From Gammaproteobacteria bacterium (GTDB lineage: Bacteria; Pseudomonadota; Gammaproteobacteria; Pseudomonadales; Pseudohongiellaceae): a stretch of 50,411 bases of DNA. Made by a program: the position numbers and the translations under genes. The first letter of the stretch is position 1; each line of letters opens with the position of its first letter. The notes beneath the pieces are model-generated. The model did not search any database. It saw only the letters and a program-made list of their open reading frames with translations, and was not told where the DNA came from. Below are positions 31,170-41,259 of this stretch, piece after piece. The stretch lies in contig SHZK01000018.1 in NCBI GenBank assembly GCA_009692305.1, positions 1 to 50,411 of the forward strand, written 5' to 3'.

Positions 31170-32231
31170 TCAGTCACCGGTCTTGCCAGAAGACTTATCG
31201 GTAGTTTTATCGATAGCTTTCTCGATTTCTTTCAGTCGTTTTGCAATGCTGTCCAATTGCTGAAATCTGACAATATTGCGTTTCCATTCGGAGGTCTTCA
31301 TATGGCCTGTACCAGATGAATACATTCCTGGTTCAGTAATTGACTGGCTGACGAGTGACATCGCGCTTACTTGCACTCGATCAGCGATAGTTATATGCCC
31401 TACCGCACCGGAGGCCCCACCCATAATGCAGTGTTTGCCTATCGTGACACTGCCAGCAATTGCCGTACAACCACAAATAATCGTATGTGCGCCGATGCGG
31501 CAGTTGTGCCCAATCTGTACCTGATTATCAATTTTGACACCATCCTCAATTATTGTGTCTTCGATGGCGCCGCGATCTATGGTGGTGCCAGCGCCTATAT
31601 CGACACTATCACCTATCTGCACACTGCCTAACTGATAAATCTTGAGCGACTGTTTTCCATCGGAGGCAAAGCCAAACCCGTCAGCTCCGATAACAGCGCC
31701 CGAATGGATGATAACATTCGAACCGATTGCGACACTGTGATAAAGCGTGACGTTACTGTGTATTTCACAATTCTCCCCGATGCGGCAGTTGGCTTCTACC
31801 ACACTGCCTGCACCGACAATTGTGCCTGCACCTATGGTCACACCAGATTCAATTACAACGCTTGCAGCGATGGCTACAGAATCAGCTAGTTGTGCAGTTG
31901 CATGAATTACTGCACTCGGATGAATACCGCTGGGAACTATGGGGGCAAAGTTGAAAAGGCTGGTCGCCTTCGCGAAACACAGGTAGGGCTCTGGAGAAAT
32001 TAATCGATTTGTCGTGCAGGACCCAGCGAATTTTTCATCAATGATAACTGCAGAAGCCTGACAAGTGGAAAGCTGGCTAATGTAAGTCGGGTTGCTGAGA
32101 AAACTCAGCTGCCCTGGTTTCGCATTCGCCAGCGTTCCGAGACCATAAATTTCGCACTTGGCATCGCCAATAAGTTTGGCATCCAGTAGTGTCGCCAGCT
32201 CCTCAAGGGTATAGCTCTTTTTTTGTGACAC
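31170..32231 (-). CDS. lpxD: UDP-3-O-(3-hydroxyacyl)glucosamine N-acyltransferase
   Basis: LpxD carries out the third step of lipid A synthesis. The 353-aa protein has an N-terminal uridine-binding domain (YTLEELATLLDAKLIGD...), a hexapeptide-repeat helix, the catalytic-His segment VQIGHNCRIGAHTIICGC, and a C-terminal helix longer and more charged than in E. coli (KEIEKAIDKTTDKSSGK). The start is GTG 32231, 30 bp after skp. Confidence 0.97.
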   Translation of the reverse strand: MSQKKSYTLEELATLLDAKLIGDAKCEIYGLGTLANAKPGQLSFLSNPTYISQLSTCQASAVIIDEKFAGSCTTNRLISPEPYLCFAKATSLFNFAPIVPSGIHPSAVIHATAQLADSVAIAASVVIESGVTIGAGTIVGAGSVVEANCRIGENCEIHSNVTLYHSVAIGSNVIIHSGAVIGADGFGFASDGKQSLKIYQLGSVQIGDSVDIGAGTTIDRGAIEDTIIEDGVKIDNQVQIGHNCRIGAHTIICGCTAIAGSVTIGKHCIMGGASGAVGHITIADRVQVSAMSLVSQSITEPGMYSSGTGHMKTSEWKRNIVRFQQLDSIAKRLKEIEKAIDKTTDKSSGKTGD

Positions 32232-32261
32232 CTGACACTGACCTGAGGGACCAAAGCCCGA

Positions 32262-32795
32262 TTAGTTGGCCGCGCTTTGAGCACTCTCATTCAATTTGGC
32301 GGTAACCTGTGCAGTAATATCCAATACTGGTGCGAAATACGGTGTACTGTCAGAGTTGAGAATTAAATCGAAACCGCCTTCTGCTACTACATCTGTAACT
32401 GCCTTCGCTAATTGTTCCTGCATGCTTTCAAGGAATTCCTGATTTTTTTCCTGCAATGCTTTCTGCACGCGCTCATTAATCAACTGGAGCTGCACCTGCA
32501 AGTCTTGTGCGGATGAATTCACGCGACGAATCTGTTCTTCGGACATGGTTGCAGAATTCTGAGTGTAGTCATCACGCATTGCTGTGAGTTGTTCAGCCAA
32601 TTCAGCAGCTCTGGTTTCGTCAGCACTGAATTCCTGCTCAAGCTCTTCCTGCACTACTTTGGCCGCGTCAGAATTAAATAGCGCTTGCAATGCATTCAAT
32701 ACGCCAATTTTTGTATCTTGTGCGGATGCGCCTTGCGCAGCCAGCATCAGTGCAGCAAAGAAAACCACGAATTTGAATTTATTCACGTTAGTCAC
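32262..32795 (-). CDS. skp: Periplasmic chaperone Skp (OmpH family)
   Basis: Skp is a trimeric jellyfish-like chaperone that carries unfolded outer-membrane proteins to BamA. It has a signal peptide (NKFKFVVFFAALMLAAQGASA), the strand KIGVLNALQALFNS, long alpha-helical arms rich in Glu/Gln, and a C-terminal FDLILNSDSTPYFAPVLDIT segment. GTG 32795 is chosen as GGAG lies 7 bases upstream; GTG 32786 is an alternative. It follows bamA as in other gammaproteobacteria. Confidence 0.93.
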   Translation of the reverse strand: MTNVNKFKFVVFFAALMLAAQGASAQDTKIGVLNALQALFNSDAAKVVQEELEQEFSADETRAAELAEQLTAMRDDYTQNSATMSEEQIRRVNSSAQDLQVQLQLINERVQKALQEKNQEFLESMQEQLAKAVTDVVAEGGFDLILNSDSTPYFAPVLDITAQVTAKLNESAQSAAN

Positions 32796-32877
32796 CAGAA
32801 ATCTCCAAATCAATCTAAAAATCACCGGCAAAACTGCGCGACGATCTGTTATCTATGAGTATTATTACCAGGCTTAA

Positions 32878-35553
32878 TTAAAAGCCGGTACCGACTGTAA
32901 AATCGAAGGTTTTGGTATCATCCCCTTCTTTACCGAACGGTTTGGCCACATAGAATGTCAGTGGTCCAAACGGTGAAATGTAGGTCACGCTGATGCCAGC
33001 AGAATACCTGATTTCACCCAAATCGAAATCCGTACAATTTTTCAGAACTTGCTGTCTTTCAGTACAGCTTGACGAAAAGACATTTCCTGCATCAATAAAA
33101 AAAGCCGATCTGACTCGACTTGTATCATCAACGAAGGGCACAGGAAACAATAGCTCCAGCGTCGCCGTGGCAAGTATATTACCACCAAAACTGTCAAAAT
33201 CCTTATCCAGGAAGAAACTTTCTACGGCCAGTTGTATCTCCGGGTTGCCATTTGCATCGAGCACCACGTCGCCATTGGCATCGACTACGGGCTCAGTGAC
33301 ATACGCGAAATCATTGTTGAAACCCACAGCCGACCCGTCTTCCCGGCGCAAGATCTCACCATCAGGCCCTCTCTGCAGCGTAACGCCGCCTTGGGTCAGA
33401 TAGCGTGCGCCAGGCGTACTTGAAGGCCCCAGACTGTTCTCTTCGAAGCCGCGCAAGATGCCAGCCGAACTTAGACCACCAGCAAAGAAATTATTAAAGA
33501 AGGGCAACTCTCCAGTATCACCATACCCAATACCGTAGCCCAGATTCGCGCGCAGCCCGACTACCCATTCGCGACTCTGGGTAACTGGCCAGTAAAACTG
33601 CGAGTTGTAGTTTATGCGGGCATATTGCAGGTCACTGCCAGGCAGCGTAATTTCCAAGCCTAAACTGTTCAGATTACCGTCATTTGCAAGCTGCCCTCTG
33701 TTTAATGTATTGCGAAACCAGTTGCCGGTAATTGTGAGATTATCAAACGTGTCTCCGTACTTATCCACGAAGCCAGGCTCGGTGGACGCGTTGAGTCTTT
33801 CCTTGGGCAGATCGAACACACTTCCCACTACAGCATCGCGCACTGGACCATCGAATACATTTCCATTTGCGGGTTCCAGCACATATTGTTCGACACCTTC
33901 AAAGAGTGCCGGGCTCGCGATAATTTCCTGTACTGATCCCATCCCTGCACTCAATTCAGTGTGGGTATAACCCAGATCGAATCCAATGACCTGGATCTCG
34001 CTTAATGGATAGCTGAAGCTAAGCGAGCCGCCGAAAGACGTCGTGTTAAAACTGGAAACGTTGAATGGTGAATCAATTTCCTGCGCGAACAGATTGAATC
34101 CGCGACTCACTCCATCCGCGGTGAAATACGGATCAATATATTGGAAATTCAACCCTTTCTGAAAGCGGCTCCTGTTCACGCCAATGGCAACCGTACGGCC
34201 AGTTCCCAGGAAATTCTGCGCTTGCAAATTCGAACTGATGAAGAAGTCTCCGCCACCACCGGTTCCAACCTGAAAACTTATCGCGCCGAAATTTTGCTCG
34301 ACCACATCATAATTCACATCGATCTGGTCTTCAGTGCCGGTAACTTCTTCAGTCTCTACTTCGACAGTCTCGAAGTAACCGAGTCGCTCGAGACGCACTT
34401 TCGATTGCTCGATCTGCAGACTCGACGCTGGCGCTGCTTCCAATTGGCGCATCTCACGACGCAAGACGTCATCCGCTGTGGACAGATTGCCATTGAAATT
34501 AATTCGATTTACATAGGTACGATTTCCAGGCTCGATGAAAAACGTAACATCGACAGTCTGGTCTTCGTCATTGACCTCCGGCACGCCTGTCGCTTCAGCG
34601 AAAGCATAGCCAAGGTTTCCAAGAAACTGCACCATGACTTCTTCAGTGCCGGTAACAAGGCCTTGAGAATAAATCTGTCCGGCGCGCACAAAAATAGCAG
34701 CGCGCAACAAAGCTTCAGCGTCTACCAGATCTCCAGCCAGATCAACTTCATTAACTGTGTACAGATCACCTTCATTGAGGTTAACCGTTATATAAACTTC
34801 CTTGCGATCGGGTGTTATGGAAATTGGCGTCGATTCCACACTGTATTCAACATAGCCATTATCGAGATAGAAAGATTCCAACCGCTCCAGATCGCCCGAG
34901 AACTGCTCGCGCGAGTAGCGATCGCGGCGACTAAGAAAAAGATACCAGGGCTTGGTGCCCAATTCGAAAAGTTCCAGCAACTCTTTTTCTTCGAATGCAT
35001 TATTGCCAACTATGTTTACATGCCGGATGCGCGATTCTTCGCCTTCATTGATATTCAAACTGATGGCAACTCGATTGCGCGGAAGCTCCTCCACTTCAAT
35101 CTCAACAGAGGCACCATAGCGACCACGTGATGAATATACGTCCTGAATGCCCTGACGAATTACTTCGAGTGCAGCACGGGTAAAAATCTGGCCCTCGGCA
35201 ATTTCTGCTTCTGCCATATTTTTGATGATGTCTTCGGTCTTCAGTACCGAGTTGCCTTCCAGCTTGATCTCGGCAACAGACGGGCGCTCCAGTACTGTGA
35301 TGACAAGAATATTGCCATCACGCGAAACCTCGATTTCGTCGAAGTATTCACTTGCAGACAATTCGCGAATAATTTGCGCAGATGTATCGCGCGTCACTTC
35401 ATCGCCAATTCCCACTGGCAATAGATTATAGATAATGCCAGGAGAGATGCGCTGATAACCATCTACAATAATATCGGCAATAATGAAATTCTGTGCGTGG
35501 ACTGTGTTGGTAATGCCGAAACTAACCAGCAACCAAAAAACTGCTTTTTTCAT
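32878..35553 (-). CDS. bamA: Outer-membrane protein assembly factor BamA
   Basis: BamA inserts beta-barrel proteins into the outer membrane. The 891-aa precursor has a signal peptide ending VHA-QNF, five POTRA domains (about residues 22-420) and a 16-strand barrel ending FDFTVGTGF. The conserved loop-6 motif reads ILRGFEENSLGP (normally VRGF). At 891 aa it is about 80 residues longer than in E. coli; extra length lies in barrel loops, one with DANGDVVLDANGN after the RGF motif and one containing LNASTEPGFVDKYGD. It lies between rseP and skp. Confidence 0.97.
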   Translation of the reverse strand: MKKAVFWLLVSFGITNTVHAQNFIIADIIVDGYQRISPGIIYNLLPVGIGDEVTRDTSAQIIRELSASEYFDEIEVSRDGNILVITVLERPSVAEIKLEGNSVLKTEDIIKNMAEAEIAEGQIFTRAALEVIRQGIQDVYSSRGRYGASVEIEVEELPRNRVAISLNINEGEESRIRHVNIVGNNAFEEKELLELFELGTKPWYLFLSRRDRYSREQFSGDLERLESFYLDNGYVEYSVESTPISITPDRKEVYITVNLNEGDLYTVNEVDLAGDLVDAEALLRAAIFVRAGQIYSQGLVTGTEEVMVQFLGNLGYAFAEATGVPEVNDEDQTVDVTFFIEPGNRTYVNRINFNGNLSTADDVLRREMRQLEAAPASSLQIEQSKVRLERLGYFETVEVETEEVTGTEDQIDVNYDVVEQNFGAISFQVGTGGGGDFFISSNLQAQNFLGTGRTVAIGVNRSRFQKGLNFQYIDPYFTADGVSRGFNLFAQEIDSPFNVSSFNTTSFGGSLSFSYPLSEIQVIGFDLGYTHTELSAGMGSVQEIIASPALFEGVEQYVLEPANGNVFDGPVRDAVVGSVFDLPKERLNASTEPGFVDKYGDTFDNLTITGNWFRNTLNRGQLANDGNLNSLGLEITLPGSDLQYARINYNSQFYWPVTQSREWVVGLRANLGYGIGYGDTGELPFFNNFFAGGLSSAGILRGFEENSLGPSSTPGARYLTQGGVTLQRGPDGEILRREDGSAVGFNNDFAYVTEPVVDANGDVVLDANGNPEIQLAVESFFLDKDFDSFGGNILATATLELLFPVPFVDDTSRVRSAFFIDAGNVFSSSCTERQQVLKNCTDFDLGEIRYSAGISVTYISPFGPLTFYVAKPFGKEGDDTKTFDFTVGTGF

Positions 35554-35608
35554 GCGTAATGCTATCTCTATTTTTTGTTTTGGCGGCGGGATTGGGTGAA
35601 TTATATTT

Positions 35609-36994
35609 TTAGAATCTTGTTAGGTCATTATAGGTAGCGAGCACCATAATTCCTGATATCAAGATTAAACCCAGTTGCAAACCCCAGGCTTGAATGCGTT
35701 CTGGTACCGGGCGTCTGATTACGGCTTCAATCGCGTAGTACAGCAAATGTCCTCCATCGAGTACTGGTATCGGCAACAGGTTCAACACGCCTAATGAAAT
35801 ACTGAGTAAGGCGAGCAAACCAAGATAGACATCCAATCCGTAGCTTACGGCCTCTCCTGCTACTTGCGCGATGGTAATCGGGCCATTGATATTCTTTACA
35901 GAAATCAATCCAATCACCATCTTCTTTACTGAATCCAGAACAAATACAGATTTGTCCCAGGTTTCAAGCAATGCCGGGGGCAATGCGGTTATCGGGTTAT
36001 AACGTATTTCCCGACGCATCTCGGGCGGAATAATTTCCGCCAAACTGGTTTCCTCAACATAAGCACCAATACTGCCTATTGCCGAGCCATCTGCCTGCTG
36101 CAGCAGAGCCGGACGCAACTCAAGATCAACAATTGAATCACCACGTTGGACCGCGACCTGCAAAAGGAGTTCCGGGCTGGCACGGATAACCTCGACCCAA
36201 TGACTCCAGCTACGAATTGTCTGATCATTCGCGGCCAGTATTTCGTCACCTGCCAGTAAGCCACCGAGTTCCGCCCTGCCCTCGGGAACAACGCCAGCGA
36301 TGATGGCAGGAATTTCGATCTGCACTATGCCCAGATCACCAGTTGGGTTAGGTTCGGTGGAGCTACCCATCCAACCATCGATAGGAATGGAAATTTCCCG
36401 GCTGCTACTCGAATCGGCCGGATCTATGGTCAAAACGAGATTGCCCGTTTCACCTAGCCGACCCAGCATCCGCAGGCTCACTTGTTGCCAGATAATAGTG
36501 GGCTCACCATCAACTGCCAGAATTTCATCGCCACTACGCAATCCCGATCGGTACGCCGGCGAGTCTTCCACAACTTTGCTGACTATAGGGGCGATGCCGT
36601 TAACCCCGTACACAATATTGATAATCCAGAAAACGAAGATGGCGAGCATAAAATTCGCCAAGGGACCGGCCGCTACTATCGCCATCCGCTGCCACAACGG
36701 CTTGAAGGCAAATGACAGGTGGCGCTGACTGGGCGAGATATCCGCTGCAACAACGCTGGTGTCTTCCTGACCGAGCATTTTTACGTAACCACCAAGGGGA
36801 ATTGGCGCAATTACATATTCGACGCCGTCCTTGCCAATCCAGGTTTTGACTGCCTTGCCAAATCCGATGGAGAAGCGCAGAACCTTAACGCCACAGCGAC
36901 GCGCGACCCAGAAATGTCCGAATTCATGAATCGTCACCAGGATTCCCAGGGTAACGAGCAAAGCGACGATGCTGATTGCAATTTTCAATATCAT
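35609..36994 (-). CDS. rseP: Site-2 protease RseP
   Basis: RseP cuts the anti-sigma factor RseA in the membrane, releasing sigma-E during envelope stress, and clears signal-peptide remnants. The zinc site is HEFGH (residues 23-27) in the first TM, with the third ligand in NLLPIPVLDGGHLLYYAIE. Two PDZ domains lie between (SPAYRSGLRSGDEILAVDG and GRAELGGLLAGDEILA). ATG 36994 places HEFGH as in E. coli. A TTG at 37042 has a better Shine-Dalgarno (AAAGGA) but would add 16 residues and overlap dxr. Confidence 0.96.
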   Translation of the reverse strand: MILKIAISIVALLVTLGILVTIHEFGHFWVARRCGVKVLRFSIGFGKAVKTWIGKDGVEYVIAPIPLGGYVKMLGQEDTSVVAADISPSQRHLSFAFKPLWQRMAIVAAGPLANFMLAIFVFWIINIVYGVNGIAPIVSKVVEDSPAYRSGLRSGDEILAVDGEPTIIWQQVSLRMLGRLGETGNLVLTIDPADSSSSREISIPIDGWMGSSTEPNPTGDLGIVQIEIPAIIAGVVPEGRAELGGLLAGDEILAANDQTIRSWSHWVEVIRASPELLLQVAVQRGDSIVDLELRPALLQQADGSAIGSIGAYVEETSLAEIIPPEMRREIRYNPITALPPALLETWDKSVFVLDSVKKMVIGLISVKNINGPITIAQVAGEAVSYGLDVYLGLLALLSISLGVLNLLPIPVLDGGHLLYYAIEAVIRRPVPERIQAWGLQLGLILISGIMVLATYNDLTRF

Positions 36995-37032
36995 GGGCGA
37001 GGTTGCGGTAAGTTCCGTCAAATGTTTCGGAA

Positions 37033-38226
37033 TTATCGACAAAAATCCTTTATTATCAGATCATTAGCGAAACTTCTTGCCTGCTTGTCAGTGCTCCGAA
37101 TAATAGCCAGACTTGGCGCTGGTTCACAAGGTATTTCCGACATTACTTGTTGAATTATGAGAGGTATATCGGAAAATCGGATAGTCCCCGCCAGAAATGC
37201 CGCGACTGCCACTTCGTTGGCCGCATTGAGCAGGGTTGGTGCAGTGCCCCTCTGTCGCGCCGCCTCCATACCCAGGCGCAAACATGGAAATTTATCCAGA
37301 TCTGGATGGCTGAACTGCAGGTGTTGCAATGCGGTCAAATCCAGTGACGCCGCGCCGGACGCGATCCGGTGTGGCCAACCGAGCCCATAAGAAATTGGGA
37401 TGCGCATATCTGGGTTGCCCATCTGAGCCAGCACCGATCCATCCCTAAAATGCACCATCGAATGAATGATGCTTTGCGGATGAATTAACACATCCACTTT
37501 TTGTGGCTGCAATCCAAATAAATAACACGCTTCGATGAACTCCAATCCCTTATTCATCAGAGTGGCTGAGTCTACTGAAATCTTCGGACCCATATCCCAT
37601 TTTGGGTGTGAGCACGCCTGCACCGGAGTTACTCGAGTAAAATCCGCAACCGCAGTTTGCAGGAACGGCCCCCCGGATGCGGTCAGCACGATCTTGGATA
37701 CATGTTGCATCTGCGAATGATGCAAACCATCTGCCACCGGAGGCAGGCACTGAAAAATTGCATTATGTTCACTATCAATCGGGATAATCGGCGCGCCCGA
37801 TGCAACAGCGGCTTGCATTAACAAGTCTCCGGTCATCACCAGTGCTTCCTTGTTCGCCAGCAGCAGGCGCTTGCCTGCTTGCACGGCAGCCAGGGTGGAT
37901 TCCAGGCCGGCACCACCAACAATCGCAGCCATAACAATTTCTACGGGGTCATCGCTTGCTACTCGCTGCAATGCATCCTCGCCATGTAACAACTGTGTTG
38001 GCAAATCAGCCTTGCCCAGCAATTCAGCCATGCGTTCGCCAGCCGCTGGATCGGTTACTACAGCATAGGCTGGTTTATACTTTTCACATTGCACCATCAG
38101 CAATTCAACATTCTGGTGCGCAGTGAGTGCATGTATGGAATAGCCCGGGTTTGCATCGAGCACTGCCAGGGTGTTCTGACCGATGGACCCGGTTGAACCG
38201 AGAATGGTAATGGTGCGGGCTGTCAT
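37033..38226 (-). CDS. dxr: 1-deoxy-D-xylulose 5-phosphate reductoisomerase
   Basis: Dxr carries out the first committed step of the MEP pathway, making MEP with NADPH. The 397-aa protein has the dinucleotide fold ILGSTGSIGQNTLAVL, LLANKEALVMTG, IPIDSEHNAIFQCL, TASGGPF and the metal/substrate part HPKWDMGPKISVDSATLMNKGLE. It overlaps cdsA by ATGA. Confidence 0.97.
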   Translation of the reverse strand: MTARTITILGSTGSIGQNTLAVLDANPGYSIHALTAHQNVELLMVQCEKYKPAYAVVTDPAAGERMAELLGKADLPTQLLHGEDALQRVASDDPVEIVMAAIVGGAGLESTLAAVQAGKRLLLANKEALVMTGDLLMQAAVASGAPIIPIDSEHNAIFQCLPPVADGLHHSQMQHVSKIVLTASGGPFLQTAVADFTRVTPVQACSHPKWDMGPKISVDSATLMNKGLEFIEACYLFGLQPQKVDVLIHPQSIIHSMVHFRDGSVLAQMGNPDMRIPISYGLGWPHRIASGAASLDLTALQHLQFSHPDLDKFPCLRLGMEAARQRGTAPTLLNAANEVAVAAFLAGTIRFSDIPLIIQQVMSEIPCEPAPSLAIIRSTDKQARSFANDLIIKDFCR

Positions 38227-39101
38227 GCGAGTTCACCGTAATGCAGCATGAGCATGACCAGCAATACATACACCGGCGTTGCCGCCATCAATCCATCGAT
38301 GCGATCCAGTATGCCGCCATGGCCGGGCAATATCGCCCCGCTATCCTTGATGGCCTGGTTGCGTTTCAACATACTTTCCAGCAAATCACCGACTACACTG
38401 AGCACCGTGATGAGTGCCGTAAGAATGAACAGCATCACGAATTGAATGGTCGATAGCGCATGCATTTGCGAATGCAGGAGCCAAATCAAACCGCTGCCTA
38501 ACAAGACACAGGCGGCGAGTCCGCCCCATACACCTTCCCACGATTTCTTGGGACTGAGTTCTGGCGCCAGTTTGCGACGACCAAAACTGCTTCCGACGAA
38601 AAATGCACCGATATCCACGGCTGCAACCAGTACAATCAGTGCCAGCAAAAAATAGCCTTCTGTTTGCATATATTTCAGCTGTACCAATCCAATCCAGGTT
38701 GGAATCAAGCTGAATATTCCCATTGTTGCGATTCTGGATGGGTCATTCCATAGATCTCTGTTGTCTGGATACCCCCATAAAACAAACAGGGAAAGACACC
38801 AGAAGGTCAGGCCCAGCAGGAGTATTGTTACGACACGAGTAGCATCCAGGCTGGTTACATCGGGCCCAATGCCGAGCAGGAAAAACAATCCGAGCAACAT
38901 CAATGCAATCGTCACGCAATAACTGGCGCGCGCCTCTCTGGAATCAAGGCCAATAAAGCCACCCCACTCCCATGCGGCAATCAGGACTATCGGAGTAAGT
39001 ACCAATGCGAAATAAAACGGTGTAAGTAAGGTGGTTGCTGCAATCAGGGCAACAATTAATATGACGGCCGTGATGATGCGCTGCTTAAGCACCCTCAACA
39101 T
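38223..39101 (-). CDS. cdsA: Phosphatidate cytidylyltransferase
   Basis: CdsA makes CDP-diacylglycerol, the precursor of membrane phospholipids. It is a polytopic membrane protein with the family signature SMLKRNQAIKDSGAILPGHG followed by GILDRIDGL near the C-terminus. ATG 39101 (MLRVLKQRIITAVILI, 292 aa) is chosen, overlapping uppS by 17 bp; the frame is open further upstream without conservation. Confidence 0.95.
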   Translation of the reverse strand: MLRVLKQRIITAVILIVALIAATTLLTPFYFALVLTPIVLIAAWEWGGFIGLDSREARASYCVTIALMLLGLFFLLGIGPDVTSLDATRVVTILLLGLTFWCLSLFVLWGYPDNRDLWNDPSRIATMGIFSLIPTWIGLVQLKYMQTEGYFLLALIVLVAAVDIGAFFVGSSFGRRKLAPELSPKKSWEGVWGGLAACVLLGSGLIWLLHSQMHALSTIQFVMLFILTALITVLSVVGDLLESMLKRNQAIKDSGAILPGHGGILDRIDGLMAATPVYVLLVMLMLHYGELA

Positions 39102-39837
39102 CCAATCTGTTAGAATCCTGATGACGCCCGAATCGACGTTGCCGTGATGCAAAATCATCCAGCGCCAATTGAAATTGAACATCATCAAAGTCTGGCCAGT
39201 AGCAATCGGTGAAGTACAACTCCGTATAGGCGAATTGCCACAACAGGAAATTGCTGATGCGATGCTCGCCTCCGGTTCGAATGCAGAGATCAGGATCGGG
39301 ATACATACTGAGGCTGGTGTAGTTGTGTAACAGCTCGCTGTCGATGTCTGACTGTTTCAGATTACCCGACAGCACTTCGCCAGCAAGTCTCCTGGCAGCA
39401 TTGCTGATGTCCCATCTGCCACCATAGTCAGCGGCAACAATTACTGTGGTGCTGGTATTCTTTTCCGTCAGCTGCTCTACTTCGCGCATATTATTTTGCA
39501 ACTTCTTGGAAAAACTCAAACGGTTTCCGATGAACTGCAAGCGCACATTATTTCTATGTAGCTGATTGATTTCATTGCGCTTTAATACAGACAAGAACAA
39601 GGCCATCAAGCTCTGTACTTCTTTCGCGGGGCGCAGCCAGTTTTCGCTGCTAAAAGCGAACAGGGTGAGATACCTGATATTACGCCTGACACAGGAATTG
39701 ACAATTTCGCGAGCTGCCTGCGCCCCGTACCTATGTCCTGATTTGGGCGCCATGCCTTTCGCTTTGGCCCATCGATTATTGCCATCCATGATGATGGCAA
39801 TATGTTGTGGAGATTGTGCACTGGTATCAGGCGTCAT
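39085..39837 (-). CDS. uppS: Undecaprenyl diphosphate synthase
   Basis: UppS extends farnesyl diphosphate with eight isopentenyl units to the carrier lipid of peptidoglycan and O-antigen. The catalytic Asp is in HIAIIMDGNNRWAKAKG, followed by GHRYGAQAAREIV, LTLFAFSSENW, and RTGGEHRISNFLLWQFAYTE at the C-terminus. It is 250 aa, family length. Confidence 0.97.
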   Translation of the reverse strand: MTPDTSAQSPQHIAIIMDGNNRWAKAKGMAPKSGHRYGAQAAREIVNSCVRRNIRYLTLFAFSSENWLRPAKEVQSLMALFLSVLKRNEINQLHRNNVRLQFIGNRLSFSKKLQNNMREVEQLTEKNTSTTVIVAADYGGRWDISNAARRLAGEVLSGNLKQSDIDSELLHNYTSLSMYPDPDLCIRTGGEHRISNFLLWQFAYTELYFTDCYWPDFDDVQFQLALDDFASRQRRFGRHQDSNRLDVEGA

Positions 39838-39908
39838 ATTTATTGTTTTCGCAAGCGTGAGACGACCTGAGGTCTTCGGAGAATTGAGATCAGGCGTTAA
39901 CTCTATTC

Positions 39909-40466
39909 CTAAAAAGAGAGCAAGTCTGTTTCTTTTGCGTGATAGGCTGATTCCACCGCTGCAATGTATTTGTCGGTCAGCTTCTGAATCTGATCTTCAC
40001 CGCGACGATGATCATCTTCACTAATTGCTTTTTCTTTTTCCAATTCCTTTAAATCAGAATTTGCATCACGCCTGATATTTCGTATGGCTATGCGGGCGTT
40101 CTCTGCTTCATGCTTCGCTTGTTTGGTGTATTCCTTACGGGTTTCTTCGGTCAGCGCGGGCATCGGCACGCGAATGGTGGAGCCATTGTTGGAAGGATTG
40201 AGTCCGAGGTCTGAGCGCATAATGGCTTTTTCTATTTCACCAATAATCGGTCTTTCCCAGGGTGAAATAAGCAGAGAACGTCCTTCTTCGACAGTGATGT
40301 TGGCAAGCTGGTTCAGCGGAGTGTCATTGCCGTAATAAGAAACCATCACTGTATCGAGGATACTCGGATGAGCACGTCCAGTTCGAATACGCTTGAACGC
40401 ATCTTCCAGCGACACAACACTTTTGCCCATACGTGCTTCAGCGTCAGCAATTATTTCCTTCATCAT
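39909..40466 (-). CDS. frr: Ribosome recycling factor
   Basis: RRF splits post-termination ribosomes with EF-G. The 185-aa protein starts MMKEIIADAEARMGKSV and has RTGRAHPSILD, YYGNDTPLNQLANITVEEGRSLLI and the C-terminal helix IQKLTDKYIAAVE. It lies in the conserved rpsB-tsf-pyrH-frr order. Confidence 0.97.
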   Translation of the reverse strand: MMKEIIADAEARMGKSVVSLEDAFKRIRTGRAHPSILDTVMVSYYGNDTPLNQLANITVEEGRSLLISPWERPIIGEIEKAIMRSDLGLNPSNNGSTIRVPMPALTEETRKEYTKQAKHEAENARIAIRNIRRDANSDLKELEKEKAISEDDHRRGEDQIQKLTDKYIAAVESAYHAKETDLLSF

Positions 40467-40503
40467 AAAATCTTCCCTCAGTACTAAACGAACGCGGATA
40501 GCG

Positions 40504-41223
40504 CTATTGAATCAGCGTACCATCCTGCTTGCCCAAAACATTATCAAGCAATGCTCCAGGTCGATTCATATTAAATACCTTGATCGGCACTTGATGATCC
40601 CGGCTCAGACAAATTGCGGTCAAATCCATCACTCCAAGTTTTTTTTCTATAACTTGATCATACGTCAATGTGTCAAATTTTACTGCATCGGGATACAGCT
40701 TCGGATCAGCGGAGTAAACACCGTCTACCTTGGTAGCCTTCAGTATCAGATCTGCATCAATCTCGATTCCGCGCAAGCAAGCAGCCGTATCTGTGGTAAA
40801 GAATGGATTGCCGGTTCCTGCGGAAAAAATAACGACATCATATGCCTTGAGATGTCGTATGGCGGTGCGACGATCATAATGTTCGACCACGCCACTCATC
40901 GGTATCGCTGACATCACGCGCGTTGCTATATTGGCACGCTCGAGTGCATCACGCATTGCCAGCGCGTTCATCACGGTGGCCAGCATTCCCATATGATCAC
41001 CGGTGACGCGCTCCATACCTGCAGCATGCAACTCCGCACCGCGGAACAGGTTCCCTCCCCCGATAACCATGCCCACCTGAACACCGAGTCCAATCAACTG
41101 ACCGACTTCAACAGCGATACGGTCCAGCACTTTTGGATCGATACCGAAATCAGCTTCGCCGGTCAAGGCTTCCCCGCTTAGTTTCAGCAGTATTCGATTG
41201 TACTTGCGTTCCTGTTTTGGCAT
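40504..41223 (-). CDS. pyrH: Uridylate kinase
   Basis: PyrH phosphorylates UMP to UDP; it is hexameric and regulated by GTP and UTP. The 239-aa amino-acid-kinase fold shows [64 protein letters not shown] and [11 protein letters not shown]. It lies 36 bp after tsf. Confidence 0.98.
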   Translation of the reverse strand: MPKQERKYNRILLKLSGEALTGEADFGIDPKVLDRIAVEVGQLIGLGVQVGMVIGGGNLFRGAELHAAGMERVTGDHMGMLATVMNALAMRDALERANIATRVMSAIPMSGVVEHYDRRTAIRHLKAYDVVIFSAGTGNPFFTTDTAACLRGIEIDADLILKATKVDGVYSADPKLYPDAVKFDTLTYDQVIEKKLGVMDLTAICLSRDHQVPIKVFNMNRPGALLDNVLGKQDGTLIQ

Positions 41224-41259
41224 TTTTTCCTGGGTGAGCTCTGTTGCGGCTGTTGAATA

